This document shows positions 10,385 to 22,084 of a stretch of 64,000 nt of DNA, piece by piece. The notes below the pieces were generated by a model. The model did no database searches, had not been told where the DNA came from, and saw nothing but the letters and a program-made list of their open reading frames with translations. The stretch covers positions 372,001 to 436,000 of the forward strand of contig VWZX01010541.1 of NCBI GenBank assembly GCA_013399015.1. The letters are read 5' to 3'. Made by a program: the position numbers and the translations under genes. Position 1 is the first letter of the stretch. Each line of letters begins with the position of its first letter. This stretch comes from Galbula dea. Its lineage: Eukaryota > Chordata > Aves > Piciformes > Galbulidae.

Positions 10385-10900
10385 CCTTCAGTCTTGCACT
10401 GATCTCACCACGGTTCACCAAGACCTTGATGCTTCTTGAAACTGCTTATGAGGATGTTAGTTGAGAAACTGTCAAAATCCTGACTGAAGTCAAGAGATGT
10501 CTGGCACCTGTTGACTCTCTTCTGTCTGTTAAGTCCTCCTGCTCTGCCATGAGTAGAACTGAAGCTGGTTTGGAGAGCTTTCTTCTCAACAAATCCATCT
10601 TGGCTCTTCCTTACCTCTATTATCTTCCAAGTGCTTACAAATAGTTCAGCTGATTATTGTTCCAGTACTTTTCCAGGAACTGAAGTTGAGATGATTCCTC
10701 TGCAAGTCTCTGACTCTTTTTCCCATTTCTAAAGATAGGTTTTGCAGTTGCCATTTTCCAGGCTCTCAGAGCTTCACTATTCCCTTGTGTGTTCTCAAAG
10801 ACAGCTGCCAGTAGCTTGGAGATGATTTCAGTCAGTTTTGTGGATGCCCTCAGGTGAATTACAGCAGGCCAACTGATCTGACAACATTCTGGTTGGATCA
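10385..10900 (-). pseudogene. Decayed CR1-type LINE reverse transcriptase (ORF2), antisense
   Basis: Read on the minus strand, this segment carries scattered but ordered matches to CR1 ORF2 reverse transcriptase. Near 10715-10750 the translation contains 'PIFRNGKK', resembling the family's 'PIFKKGKK'. Further on is a stretch like the conserved 'GKVLEQ' region. Near 10430-10500 is 'DFSQDFDSF', resembling 'DFSKAFDTV', then 'NILI'. Several stops and frameshifts break the frame, so it is a dead remnant of an older insertion. The order along the minus strand is correct for one element. It is much more diverged than the CR1 tails nearby, which fits greater age. Confidence 0.68.
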
Positions 10901-11851
10901 GTATTCATCACTTTTATCTTATCTTTCATATTCTATCTTCAACTCCTCTCTATTTATTACTGATATTAATTGTGATAAACTTCTGACCACACTTAACCTT
11001 TGCATGACCAAGCTATGCCATTGTGGACTCAGATTTTTCTCACTGCCACCACTAGTAAGGCTTGTATAGTATTCAAATGTTTCAGAAGAGATGAAAAAAC
11101 TTCATCCTTTTACAAATCAATAGATCAAGACATAATTCTGACATTATTTACACCAGAACAGATGAAGTCATGCTCTCCAGGTCGTTGTTGTTAAGGTGAG
11201 GGAAAGCAGGAGCAGCTGCCCAAGGGAACTACTTTGGGTAGCAATTTCTAGTGGATTTAGTGCAATTAGGTTTCATTACTGATCAAAGGTTTATTGCTAC
11301 AGTATGCACTTGATGCCAATTAGCAGCTCTTCCAGGTACAAGACAAGGAGGAGGCTCTCAGTGTGGTCTCATGGCCTCATGGAGAAGTGCTCACTATTGT
11401 AACATAAAACAAAACCCAAAAAAGTTAGTTAAAAATAAAATTTCCAAAAGCCAGAGGAATAACACTGGTCATGCCAACTGTTTCAGGATCCATAAATCCT
11501 TGCATAAATCCTGCTGATGGGAAAATCTTCAGCTTCTAGGAAGAGAAAGGATGTTGATTCTGGCACTGACTGTTAACCATCTCCCTATCATTTTTCATGA
11601 GGTACCAAAGATGAAGCCAGTTAGGCACTTATGTTAAATTTCCTCCTTCCAGAAATGTATAAAAGTCTGACAGGTTTGTTTAGAGACTTTTAGCTTCATC
11701 AACCTGTTATCCAACTAACAGAGAGCTTGCTTTGATTAGTCCTTTCATCTAGCCCTGTCAGTTCACAGATGGAGCACTCACATGGCAGCTAGACAAAGAA
11801 ATGAAGGCACCTTCTGCCAGTCTTGTCCTGTTGTAGCACTGGAGTCCTCTT
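10901..11851. other. Unrecognised non-coding, AT-leaning sequence
   Basis: This may include more of the old LINE near its start, but I cannot follow it past about 10900. No exon or other repeat is visible. Confidence 0.45.
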
Positions 11852-12150
11852 ATCACAGAATCACAGCATGGTTAAGGTTGGAAGGGGCCACCAGAGGTCA
11901 TCTAGTCCAACCTCCCTGCTCTAGCAGAGTGACCTACAGAACGTTACTCAGGATTGTGTCCAGATGGTTTGGAATCTCTCCAGAGCAGGAGACTCCACAA
12001 CCTCTCTGGGCAGCCTGGGCCAGGGCTCTGCACCCTCACAGCAAAGTTGTTCTTCTTCATGTTTAGGTGGAGCCTCCTGGGTTCCAGTCTGTGCCCAGTT
12101 GCCTTGTGTCCTAGTGTTTGGCACCATTGAGAAGAGCCTGGCTCCATGAG
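11852..12150 (-). mobile_element. CR1 LINE, antisense, about 300 bases
   Basis: A well-preserved antisense CR1. Its tail is 'atcacagaatcacagcatgg', followed by 'gttggaaggggccaccagag', 'gtcatctagtccaacctccc', 'gactccacaacctctctggg' and 'cagcctgggccagggctctg'. 'ctgtgcccagttgccttgtg' follows near its 5' limit. On the minus strand the frame gives 'LHLNMKKNNFAVRV', a CR1 ORF2 C-terminal motif, before a frameshift. It is the same subfamily type as 18485-18702, which carries 'LNMRKNNFAVRA'. Confidence 0.95.
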
Positions 12151-15100
12151 ATAGTGTCAGGCATTACTCAGCCTTAGAGACACCCCTGAGGTTTTCTGAC
12201 CTGCCCCAGAAGGAAGCCACTCCATTAAATGATGGCCTGGTTACAGCCACCATTCTCCTTCCATTCATCATGCAGGACAGCCCAGTTCTTCACCCATCTG
12301 GGCATTCATTCCTTTCATCTCAGATCATCGCTGGAGGCTGCTCCTGCTCTGCAGCCCTGGCTATAGCCCAGAGCTACTCCTCTGGGAGGTAGGAGCTCTG
12401 AGGCTGAATCCCTTGAGACTCAGAGAGAAATCAGGTCTGAGACTCAGGACTGAGAGGATGTCTGCTGAAGTTAACATTCACATCTCCAGCAGAGGATGCC
12501 CAGCTGCAGGGAGGAGTGAGTCCAGCTACCATCTTTGCCTGGTATTTCCAGTTGACTACCTTGAGCAGCTGCTTTCCCAGGGAGACAAAGACAGACCTGC
12601 TCTTGTTTGAATCTCATGAATAGCCACTTTGTGAATCTTGACCAGAGAGATGATCTTCAGTCACCTGCTGTCCTGGACAGTTCAGATCAGTGCCTTGAAC
12701 TGCCAGTAAAAATAGGGCCAGCAAGAATTCCTGCCAGTAAAACTATTTCTTTTGTCAGATCATGTTCAGAAGCTCTGACTTTCCAGGATTCACGTTTCAC
12801 AAACAGCTCTGCCATGTGGAAGGGCTGGGAATTCCTTGCCTTCCAGCATCCATCTTCCCATCCTAGGGCCAGGGCTCTCAAGGCTTCCAGGTACCTTCCT
12901 CCTTGAAAAGGCCCTGGCTATGGGAAAGGAAAAGTTATTTCCAAGGAAATATTTTTAAATGTAAGTTTTCTTTCTGCTTTATAGACAAGACCTCTAGAAA
13001 CAGTAAAAGGGTTTCCCAAGAGGAGGAAATTCTCCTGAAGCTTTGATCCATGCTAGCTAAGAGAGCAGCCAGGAGATGAAGGCTATGGGAGGACTGTCAG
13101 ATTGTCTGGTACATTCCATGTTCTGATAATGTTTCTTGCTCCTTGCTGCTACTTGAAGAAGTAGAGCAGCAGTAGTTTAATTTATGATCTCCTGATCCAG
13201 CACTGGAAAGTTCTTCTTGTGTCCTTGATTCAAGTCCCCTGCTACTTCAGAAACTTCTTCTTCTAATCCTCTTCATAAATTTATCCTAAAACTGGTTAGG
13301 TTTCTAGCCCATGCTACAGCCCCAGGAAAGTGATTGCAGAACAGCATTGTTTTGATTATTTGAATTATTCTGGTTTCCAGAGCTAGCTGCTGGCTGGTTC
13401 ATGCATGATAGCTCTTGTGCCAACACTGCTTTTTAACTCAGCCATCCCTTCCCTCCCCACAGCGTTTGATCTCTTGATGTATTCATAGTCAATAATTAAA
13501 AGGACAAAACAAACAACTCTTTTATCTACAGTTGTGCTTCTCCAGAGATATATTATACAGATCCCAATTCACAGAAAAGCCAAGAGAAGCTGATACTTTG
13601 GCAGCAGGTTAAGAAAATATTCTCATTGTCAAGCTGGGACAAATAAATGAACTATGTGAGCTGGCAGATACCTGTTATCTCCCTCACCCATGCATATTAT
13701 CCATCCTACTCATTGTTGCCCTGACCCAAAGAGCAGTATTTCAGCACTCCTGAGCACTGCAGTGTGCTGCCAGAGGAGAAGATCCTGCAGAAGGCTCCTG
13801 GGAGGCAAAGGTTCATTCAGGGACCATCAGCACAACAAAACGGGGCAGTTGTGGCTTTCCAGACCTCTACAAAATGAATATATCTGTAAGAGCAACAAAA
13901 ATCTTATCAGCTGGGTTCTGTGGCATTGTCATATCTTATTTCTTTTTATTTCAGTGGGTTTGGATCAGCCCCAAAATTACCTGATGTGCCAGAGTGATGC
14001 AGGGTCTTGCCTCACTGGGCAGAGGAACAGGGATTTTTCCACAAGTACTGGCCAGCTGTCTTCAAGGAAGAAATGCTTCCCCTGACCCCCCCAGACCACT
14101 CTGCTCATAATCTGGAAATGTTTGCTTAGCTGTCAGAATCTGCCATGGAATCTGCAGTGACACAAGCAGCTCTTTGGGGGTTCTGTTTTCCTCAAGGGCC
14201 CAAGACATCAGTCCATGGGGAAGTCATGACTCTCAAGCTGGTGGCATGTGGTTTGAAGGGCACCTTGTGTTGACTTTCTTTATTTACCCTTTGGGGCTAA
14301 ACCAAACAAGCCAACTAAACCCTCAAACAGGGCAAGGAACCCTGGGCAGAAGCCATCTGCTGGTCAAGCTATTCTAGCCTTTTGAGAAAGCTCTGCAAGA
14401 GTTAAAATCAAAGCCAGGGAAGAAAGAAACCTCTACCTCAAGCTGCTACAGGGTGATCCTTGAGGCATCTGATTTATGTTAAAGCAGAGATTCTGAGGGT
14501 GCCCAGTTGGGTTCAAAGACCAAAGTGCAAAGCTTGGTGGTTCCTCAATGGGTATCTTCTTACAGGACTGAAATACAGCTTGGCTCTTTTGTGCAAGGAT
14601 GCTCTTTACATTAACTCACTGCCTGTGCTGGAAGAAAATGGGTTGATATAGACATTTTGTTTTCTTTTGTTCTTACAAGGAAGCTTGGTTCCGTGAGGAC
14701 TTTTTGCCATCTTGACCTACAAGCAGCAGAATGCATGGGCTGCTCCCAGCAAGATCTGTAAAGAGTCTCCAGTTCCTCCTTTTATTTTCACTGGCACCAG
14801 CAGAAGTACATTATATTCTGCTTTACAAGCTCCATTTTCTTTTAGAAGGACCTTACTATATAAAAATATATTAACTATCTTAGCTCCTATAGCGTACAGG
14901 AGCCTGAACAGTCTTCACCACCAAGACAGACTGTCAGCAATTGGAAACAGATGGTAATTAGGAGAACAAAGATGAGGCTGGAGAGGAGAAGGGATGCAGT
15001 GCATTCCATGGAATGCTTTTTCCAGAAGGATGAATGCCTGCTCTGAAGGCATTGTGCTCAGTGGCTCACCTAAAAAGTGAAGCAATCCATTCTTACAGGC

Positions 15101-16074
15101 TGACATCATCCAGAGCTTTGGGAAGAGGTCAGTGGGGCTGGCAGGAGCCTCAGGTGATACTAGATACTTTCTTCCACACTTTGTTTTGCAGTGTTGTGGC
15201 TCTTGCCTTTATCTATTTCTCCACCTCCACCAATCATTCAGATATATATATATATATATACACCCCTTTTTTTTGCCTGTTGTGCTTGACACAAATGAAA
15301 ACAAATTCTCTTATCACATTACTCCAAACCATCAATTCCATGCAACAAAAACTCTGCTAATCACAAGGAAGGGTTGCCAGCAGTGTGGTTCCAACCATTT
15401 GGCAGATGACTAGCATCTAAATCTTGTGTTTGACATTTGGGAATAAAAACACATCTTTCAAAACACACAGTATCTCTTCAAATCACACAGTATCTGACTG
15501 AGCTGGGCAGCCTTGCAGAGATGCACAATGACTGCACACAGGGAAAAGATCTCCAGATGCTGGTAACACACTTTCATAGCTAATTGCCAGAGAACCTGCT
15601 TTCTGTTGAATTCTTATTGCTCTGTTCATTTCCTAATATTAGAAAAATTCATTTTCTAGTAATCTAATAATTAGGGAAAAAAAGAGAAGGTTGCATTTGC
15701 CAGTAAAATGTTCCATGAAGCCATGGGGTTTGTGGCAGGACCTCAGAGCAAGTGAATGTGCTAAGAACTGAGGCATTCAATTAAATGATCTGAAGCAAGC
15801 AGTGTTCAGCCTTGGATTTTGAAATATTTCAGACCTTCCATAATTAAGTAAAGGATGTTCTCTAGTGTCTAAATTTAATAGAACAAATTTCATAGAGGAT
15901 TATTGTTCTGAAGTGCTTGAGCTAAAAGTCTGCAGATGGAAGTGGAAAAAAGTAACACAAGATTTTAAGCAGATCTCTGCTGTGTTCTGAGTCAGTGAGC
16001 TAATAACATTGGCTCACAAGGGCTTTCAGGTGGTTCTCACCCAGGTGCTCAAGTGTAGTTCAGTGCATTGAGTG
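12151..16074. other. Long stretch of unrecognised sequence
   Basis: Nearly 4 kb without a recognisable mobile element, which is unusual next to the dense flanks. Several open frames occur, the largest at 13690-14085 (131 codons), but none has a domain I recognise. A short (AT)n run lies at 15242-15260. The stretch could hold conserved non-coding elements, but I cannot test that without alignments. Confidence 0.5.
15242..15260. repeat. (AT)n microsatellite
   Basis: About nine AT dinucleotides run without interruption, followed within 12 bases by a run of T. Runs of this kind commonly vary in length between individuals. Confidence 0.95.
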
Positions 16075-16310
16075 GCAGATCTCCAGCAGGGGAGGTTCAG
16101 AGTGGATATTGGGGAGGATTTCTTCACCAAGAGGGTGAAGGCATTGGCCCAGGCTGCCCAGGGAGGTGGTGGAGTCACCATCCCTGGAGGTGTTCAGAAA
16201 GCATGGAGATGTGGTGCCTGGGGCCATGGTTTAGTGGTGAGCATGGTGGTGTTGGGTGGGTGGTTGGACTCCATGACCTCAGAGGGCTTCTCCAGCCATG
16301 GTACATTTCT
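16075..16310 (+). mobile_element. CR1 LINE 3' end with ORF2 C-terminal frame
   Basis: Plus-strand CR1: 'caggggaggttcagagtgga', 'gaggatttcttcaccaagag', 'gcccaggctgcccagggagg', 'tggtggagtcaccatccctg', 'ccatggtttagtggtgagca' and 'ggttggactccatgacctca'. The octamer tail has decayed to 'acatttctcattcaca'. The frame starting near 16075 reads 'GRFRVDIGEDFFTKRV', a clear match to the CR1 ORF2 C-terminus, and then drifts. There is no start codon of its own, so it is a truncated remnant. Confidence 0.93.
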
Positions 16311-16356
16311 CATTCACATCCACCATGAGTTCAGCAAGAGTCCTTTGTAAAATGAC

Positions 16357-16447
16357 TTGCTTGTGTTGTTGGGGTTTTTGTTTGGGTTTGGGGTTTATTT
16401 GTGTGTGGGTTTTGTTTGTTTGTTTGTTGGTGGGGGATTTTTTTCCC
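16357..16447 (+). repeat. T/G-rich low-complexity tract
   Basis: About 90 bases are made almost entirely of T and G, with GGGG, GGG, GGGG and GGG runs separated by T-rich spacers and a (GTTT)n core at 16403-16421. It lies between two plus-strand CR1 copies. It resembles telomere sequence only in base content, with no TTAGGG repeats. Confidence 0.85.
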
Positions 16448-16489
16448 TTTCAATGTTAACTATTCTCTTCAGACTGTGCCATCTTGTGG

Positions 16490-16593
16490 TGCCTTTGTCA
16501 AGCAGAAAGGAACCTCTGCAGGCCCCTCTCCTGGCTGGGCTGGATGATCTCAGAGGGCTTTTCCAGCCAGAGTCATTCTGTGTCTTTGTGTTT
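16490..16593 (+). mobile_element. CR1 LINE tail
   Basis: Plus-strand CR1 tail with 'ctgggctggatgatctcaga', 'gggcttttccagccagag' and a decayed octamer end 'tcattctgtgtctttgtg'. Its 'ctcagagggcttttccagcc' is nearly the same as the tail at 16075-16310, so the two copies are of one subfamily. Only the last 70 bases are secure; the part before about 16525 is uncertain. Confidence 0.8.
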
Positions 16594-18484
16594 TAAAGTG
16601 CTCAGCAGATGCATTTTCAGAACTACAAGAATTCACTGTCATTTCTGCTGGGTTCATTCAGGTGCTTGACTCCCCCAGATGTTTGTAGACATTTCTCAGC
16701 TGAAGAATGTGTTTTTAAGCCATCAAAGCCATACTTTTCTCTGGGTATCTTTGCAGATTTCAGGTGCCTGCAAGACTTTGGTTCCCTTACTCGTTTTGTT
16801 TTCTCAGTGGAAGGTCACTGTGCTTGGCAGAGGATGTTTCTACTACTGAGAATTCACATGAACAAAAAAAGGAGCCTCTTGGCCTCTGTAAAAACTTCTC
16901 ACATCATTTAGCTGTGATCCAAAGAATTCCTTCCTGGAGGACTTTCTCCAGAATGCATATATGTTCCCATTGCTTTCAGAGTGGATCAATACCATGTGTA
17001 ACTGAGAAGATAACGAGGCCTCTTGCTCCATCCTCACTGTTGAGATGGGAGAGGAGGACTCTGCTCACACCAGTGAGTTCCAACCCAAACATGGCTGAGA
17101 GTGGAGCATCCACAGCCATGATGTGCTTTATTGGAGCTGAAAAGTCTCACTGCCTTTGGGGGGTGCCCTGGGGCACTTCCACATCCCTGCCTACCCTCCA
17201 GACTGCTGGTTGTCCTCTGCCCCTGGGATTCATGCCTTCTCCTGCCCCTTGTCATAACTCTGTGAGATCAGCAGGCAGAAGGAAAATAAGGGGGGAGAAA
17301 AGCAAGGAGAGCCAATACATCTGTAATTAAAAGCCCAAAGACAAAGCAGAAGAGGCATCAAGCTGTTCTCATATGGTTTTTGACCCTGAGTATGCTGCTG
17401 GTGGTGCTGAGTCTATCCCAGCCCCACTCCAGCAGTGATTTTATTTTGGTATGGCCCAAGGACTCTGCAGCTGGCTGGTGGAGTTGATAGATGAGGAGCA
17501 CACTTGCATGTGTAAATGGCCTGGCAGATGTTGCAGGCTTGGACCACGCTGCCTGGGGATGTGCTGCAGCCAGGCTGACGTCGGAGCTCGCTGCGGGCTC
17601 CCAGCCCACTTGGCACAGAAGGTGCTGCCTCAGTGGAGAGCCTGGGACGTGCTCTGGTGCAGACATGGTCTGAGGGGCACCTGCAGCATCCTACTCAGAT
17701 ACACTCTGTGGGAACATTGGCAGCTCTCACAGGGAAGAGTTACCTGGGTGAAGGATAAAGATCTTAGGCCATGCAGGTGCTGAGTGATTCTGCCTTGGAA
17801 GAGAGAAGACACTCTGCCCTTGGCTGTCACACATTTCAGCTGTTTGGGCTTCAGAGAGCTGGAGTAAGCTAGTCCATGTAAGGTGGACACAAACAGGCAG
17901 AAGCTAACCTGAAAAGGAAGAGAAGGAAGATATCAGAGGTAATTAAAACATCTTTGCAAATGCATTTAAAGCTTTTCCTTTTACACTGGAAGGTCAGGAT
18001 GCTACCTACTCTCCTAAAGAGTTGATCAAGACTCTTTTGGAATATATTTTCAGTTTCACAGCAGTGTCAACCAGCAAAGCACAATTGCCACCTAAAGTCT
18101 TCATCCCTTGGATTCAGAGGAAGAACTGACAGTTTTTATCCCCTGATCTTCCCAATTCTCTCTACAAAAGATGCTTTACCAGTACCTAACACTGCCAGAA
18201 CTAGTGGAACATGGAGGAGCTAGCCCATGAAGGACAAACTCAGAGAGAACAATGGGTCTCAATGCTCCTGGGCTAGCTAGAGAAGACATCCAGCACCTTT
18301 TCTTCTACTGAGACTCCCAACAAAGAATCATCTGACATGATTTTTTTAAATGAAGCTTGTGGCTACCCACACAAATTGTCACCAAGTGTGTAGATTGCTG
18401 TTTACTGTGTGTAGGTGATGTTTGAATGCTTTGTCCATCAGCCATCAAAGTCTGTCCATTGACTTGGAAAAAGTGGAAGAGAAA
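16594..18484. other. Unrecognised sequence with the window's longest open frame
   Basis: The frame at 16764-17330 (188 codons) has no domain, signal peptide or repeat that I can identify, and its composition is unremarkable. I regard it as chance. The patch at about 17540-17660 is richer in G, C and CpG than its surroundings ('gacgtcggagctcgctgcgg'). No exon or promoter signature accompanies it. Confidence 0.45.
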
Positions 18485-18702
18485 TTACTCAAAACTGGAA
18501 CACAGGAAGGTAAACCTAAACATGAGGAAGAACAACTTTGCTGTGAGGGCACCAGAGCCCTGGAACAGGTTTCCCAGAGAGGTTGTGGAGTCTCCTTCTC
18601 TGGAGAGATACAAAATCCACCTGGACACATCTAGGTTGGACTGGATGACCTCTGGTGGTTCCTTCCAACCTCAACCATTCTGTGAGTCTGTGATTCTGCA
18701 AT
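18485..18702 (+). mobile_element. CR1 LINE 3' end with readable ORF2 C-terminus
   Basis: Plus-strand CR1: 'gaacacaggaaggtaaacct', 'aaacatgaggaagaacaact', 'ggaacaggtttcccagagag', 'gttgtggagtctccttctct' and 'ggttggactggatgacctct'. The tail is 'attctgtgagtctgtgattc'. The ORF2 frame stays open and reads 'LNMRKNNFAVRA' followed by 'FPREVVESPSLE' at 18570-18605, both hallmark CR1 C-terminal motifs. It is 5'-truncated and has no start, so it cannot make a working protein. Confidence 0.95.
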
Positions 18703-19869
18703 CAGGCTTTGACCATACCTCAGTCCACAAGTGGTAAGGCTGTGGAGTTCCAGATGGGTGTGAGCAGGGACAGAAAACTCCTCTTCTTTGAGAGACCTGG
18801 GTGGAGGGAGGAGACAAATGGGTAAAGGTTCCACTTTCTGCTACCCCTGTGGTAACAGCTGGGCTTGAACTCTTCACATCATCAGAAGTTTTGGACAAAT
18901 GCAAGGACTATGTCAGCAGCAGTAAATTAAAGGTGCTTGGGATTGTTCCCCTGGCAATGAGTCCAGCTGGCATTCAACAGCCCACATCCAAAACTGCCTG
19001 TGGGAAATTGCATAGCTGGACACAAACAACCTGCTTGGAATGATCCTTGATCTGTCTAGTCCCAGGAGGTGTCAGAGAGTGAGCTAGCTGTAGTGTTTCA
19101 CACATGAGCCACTGACCTTCCTAACAACTTAGCCAACCCAGTTCCAGTATCTGGGCATGTTTCCTGGGTTTAACAGTACAGATAAACCCTCCTAGTTCTG
19201 TTGCAAAAGGCTTAAGTGATCTGAACTAGTACAGACAATAGCCATGGAACCACTTCAGTGTTTCCCCACAACAGTTTGAAACCAGAGCTCCCCTGTCTTG
19301 CTGTGGTCACAGTCTGGGTTCCATGTTCAGAAATTCATAAAATAAATAAATATTCTGCATTTTTTGCATCCAATTACAGTTTCATGAAGCCCCATTTCAG
19401 AGGAGTCTCCAGAGGGCCAAAGCAAGTCATCTGCTCTCAACTCTTGAGCAATATTTTCAAGGACAATTTTCTTTCCTTCATTAACTGGGCAGATTTTTTT
19501 CCAAGTCTTCTTTGGTTTCCATTTTTTCATTTAGCTTTTTATTTCCCTACTTGACAATGCAGAGAGGAAGTTGTGACACTCTCCATCTGTTAACTCAATT
19601 GTCCCAAGGTTCATTCCTGTCTTCAGGCTTGTTTGTGCCTGGTTGGCGAGGCTGAGGCCAGCCCTTGGGCTTGCATAAGAGAGTAAGAGAAACACCCCCC
19701 AGGCATTCTGGCCACCTAGCACACTTTGGAGAGAAGATGGGAATGCATTTTCCACTGCTCACTCAGCTCTTTCCACACTGAAATCATGACTGTCCACTGG
19801 GGTTGGTCTCTTCTCCCAGGTGGCCAGTGATAAGATAAGAGGAAACTCTGGGGGAGGATATAAAGAGCA
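18703..19869. other. Unrecognised non-coding sequence
   Basis: No repeat family or exon is visible. The open frame at 19258-19554 has no recognisable content. Confidence 0.5.
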
Positions 19870-20068
19870 ATTTATTGACCACAAGAGTGGTTAGGCCTTG
19901 GCCCAGGCTGCCCAGGGCAGTGGTGGAGTCACCACCCCTGGAGGGGTTCCAAAACCATGGGGACATGGCACCCGGGGACATGGTTTAGTGCCATGGGGGT
20001 GCTGGGCTGGCAGCTGGACTTGATGATCTGAGAGATCCCTTCTAACCTTAATGATTCCATGGCTCTAC
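19870..20068 (+). mobile_element. CR1 LINE 3' end
   Basis: Plus-strand CR1: 'gaccacaagagtggttaggc', 'cttggcccaggctgcccagg', 'gtggagtcaccacccctgga', 'ggggacatggtttagtgcca' and 'ggacttgatgatctgagaga'. The tail is 'aatgattccatggctct'. The 5' limit is uncertain and might be a little earlier, near 19845. Confidence 0.93.
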
Positions 20069-22061
20069 ACTATCAGCCTGTTGGAAGGAGACCTGTTGCT
20101 GGTAGAGCTGGAACATCCAGACACCTCTGGGCTGTAGGTGTTGTCTGTTGCAGTCGGTGCCTCCTGCTTTCTGACTGTCCCTGAAGGCTGTGCTGAAGGC
20201 CCTCAGCATTTCTGCATATCTCAGAAGTAATTAGAAGTAGGCTGCAGAAAATGACTATTACTGCTGAGAGGCCTCAGATGAGGTCACATATGGTCTGAAC
20301 TGCAAGACTTGCAGCAGCAGTCAAACACAGGATGCTTTGGAAGCCTTCACTGGACAAATGGTGTCACTGCAATACCCCTCCCTACACCTTGCTCAAGATG
20401 TCAGGAGCACAAGCCACGTTCCACAGGTGCTGGTGCTGCTTCAGGACCTGGCCAAGGCTCAGAGGAGGAAAGCCCAAAAACAATGACAATGTAGATCAAT
20501 GACCATTTTGAAATCTCAGAGCTTTGTCACTGCCTTTGAGTTCTGCTAAATGCTGACATTTCAGCCTGGTTCTTTCTCAGGGAGCCTGTGGTAATTTCTC
20601 AAGGTTTTTATCTCTTGATCTCAAGTTCTGACATGTTTCTGTGGTGTGTGATGGCAGAACCAGAAAGGCTACCCAGAGGCTGACTGGAAGTGGGTGAGAT
20701 AATGAAACTGTGGAGACCCTTTAGATGCATGACATGAAGACCTCTTTATTTCTAGGTCAGTTGACATGAACAGATGAATTCAACCCTGCTCTTACCCCAG
20801 AACACTGGATTTGACAGGTTCATTACTGTACTAGTTTTGCCATTAGATCTTATAGTTTTACTTCTTTTACTTTCCTTCTCCTTGCTCTGAGTCCTTGCCA
20901 CTTGTGAGATTTATTCAGGGATTTCTTTGTGACAGGAGCAGTTTAAAGGAAGACAAAGAGACTTTTTAGGAGCTACACTTTAAGTTCAAACAGAATTTAT
21001 GGTCTTCATATAGAAACACTAGGAAGAATTCTTTGGTCTGTGTTATTGCCTTCATAATTTATGGATCTGTAAGAGGCCAACTTTCATTATCTCAGGGTTA
21101 AATTCTACAGCTCCTCTGGGAAGCTGAAGAGATGAGTACAAAAGAATCTGCCTTTTGATTTCACATACTAGCAGTGCTGAGTATGGACATGGCAAGACAG
21201 GGATAACCTCATCTCACAAGGTTTTATTAGACATTGATATTAAATCTTTCACAGATTACATTTTCCAACTGCACTGACCACAAAGCACTTCAAAGACAAA
21301 GGATTTCTCTGAGCTGGGGAAGAAAGCCCAGTGCAGAATGGTGGAGTGGCTTGCCAGAGATAGCCCTGGGGCTATCACTCCTCTTGGGGAGTTCCTTAGC
21401 TTGGGGATGATTAAGGATTGATCAATCACTAAATAACTTGGTAAAAAACAATTAGCTGGTTATTTCCTTGACCTCCCTACCCATGTGCTGCAGCACTTCC
21501 CAGAACTTCTGCATCAGCCACTCCTGGACCATGCCCATCTTCCAGCTCCCACCCTGTTACATGAAAGTAGAATACAGCCAGATTTCTACAAAGCAATCTT
21601 GCTGTGACAAACCATGTGCCCATGCTCCTTTCCTGTGTCATTTTTGTCTTCATTTTCTTCTCCCTGCCTCACCCTGCACCACTGCAGTCAACAGAAACTC
21701 CAAAATGAATTTAAATGTATGCTTTCAAAAAGGTAGCCAAGGCAGGCAGAGCAGGCTCATGTGCTCAGCACCATCTGAGCTCACCACCAATGCATAAAAG
21801 CCTCCAAAATAATGATAGGTCTCCAATGAACTCTGGTGTAAAATGAACATCTGCATCAGCTGCTTGGGCAGCATCAGGAACTCATCCACTGGAAACTTCA
21901 CATCACCCAAGCCTTCCTTAAAGTTGGAATGAAGTGGAGCTCTCCCCAAGAAGAATAGTTTCCATCTGATCTATGCTTTCCATTTAGAATGTGTAAGCAC
22001 TAGAGTGTCCTTAAAGACTTCTGGAGTTAGCTTAGAAGCATTCGCTGTCTTAAGAAATAGC
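20069..22061. other. Unrecognised non-coding sequence
   Basis: Two kilobases with no recognisable element. The open frame at 21468-21797 (109 codons) has no known motif. Confidence 0.5.
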
Positions 22062-22084
22062 TGATTGATTGATTGATTGATTTT
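22062..22084. repeat. (GATT)n microsatellite
   Basis: About five tandem GATT units in 'ctgattgattgattgattga', followed by a run of T. Confidence 0.93.

Noticed and set aside
13690..14085. Open frame of 131 codons
   Set aside because: No recognisable protein content. No CR1 or other element underlies it, and nothing supports expression.
16357..16447. Interstitial telomere repeat
   Set aside because: T/G-rich, but no TTAGGG units. The same holds for 40810-40890.
16764..17330. Longest open frame, 188 codons, plus strand
   Set aside because: No recognisable domain, signal or composition bias. A frame of this length is expected by chance in 64 kb read six ways, and overlapping frames occur on the other strand.
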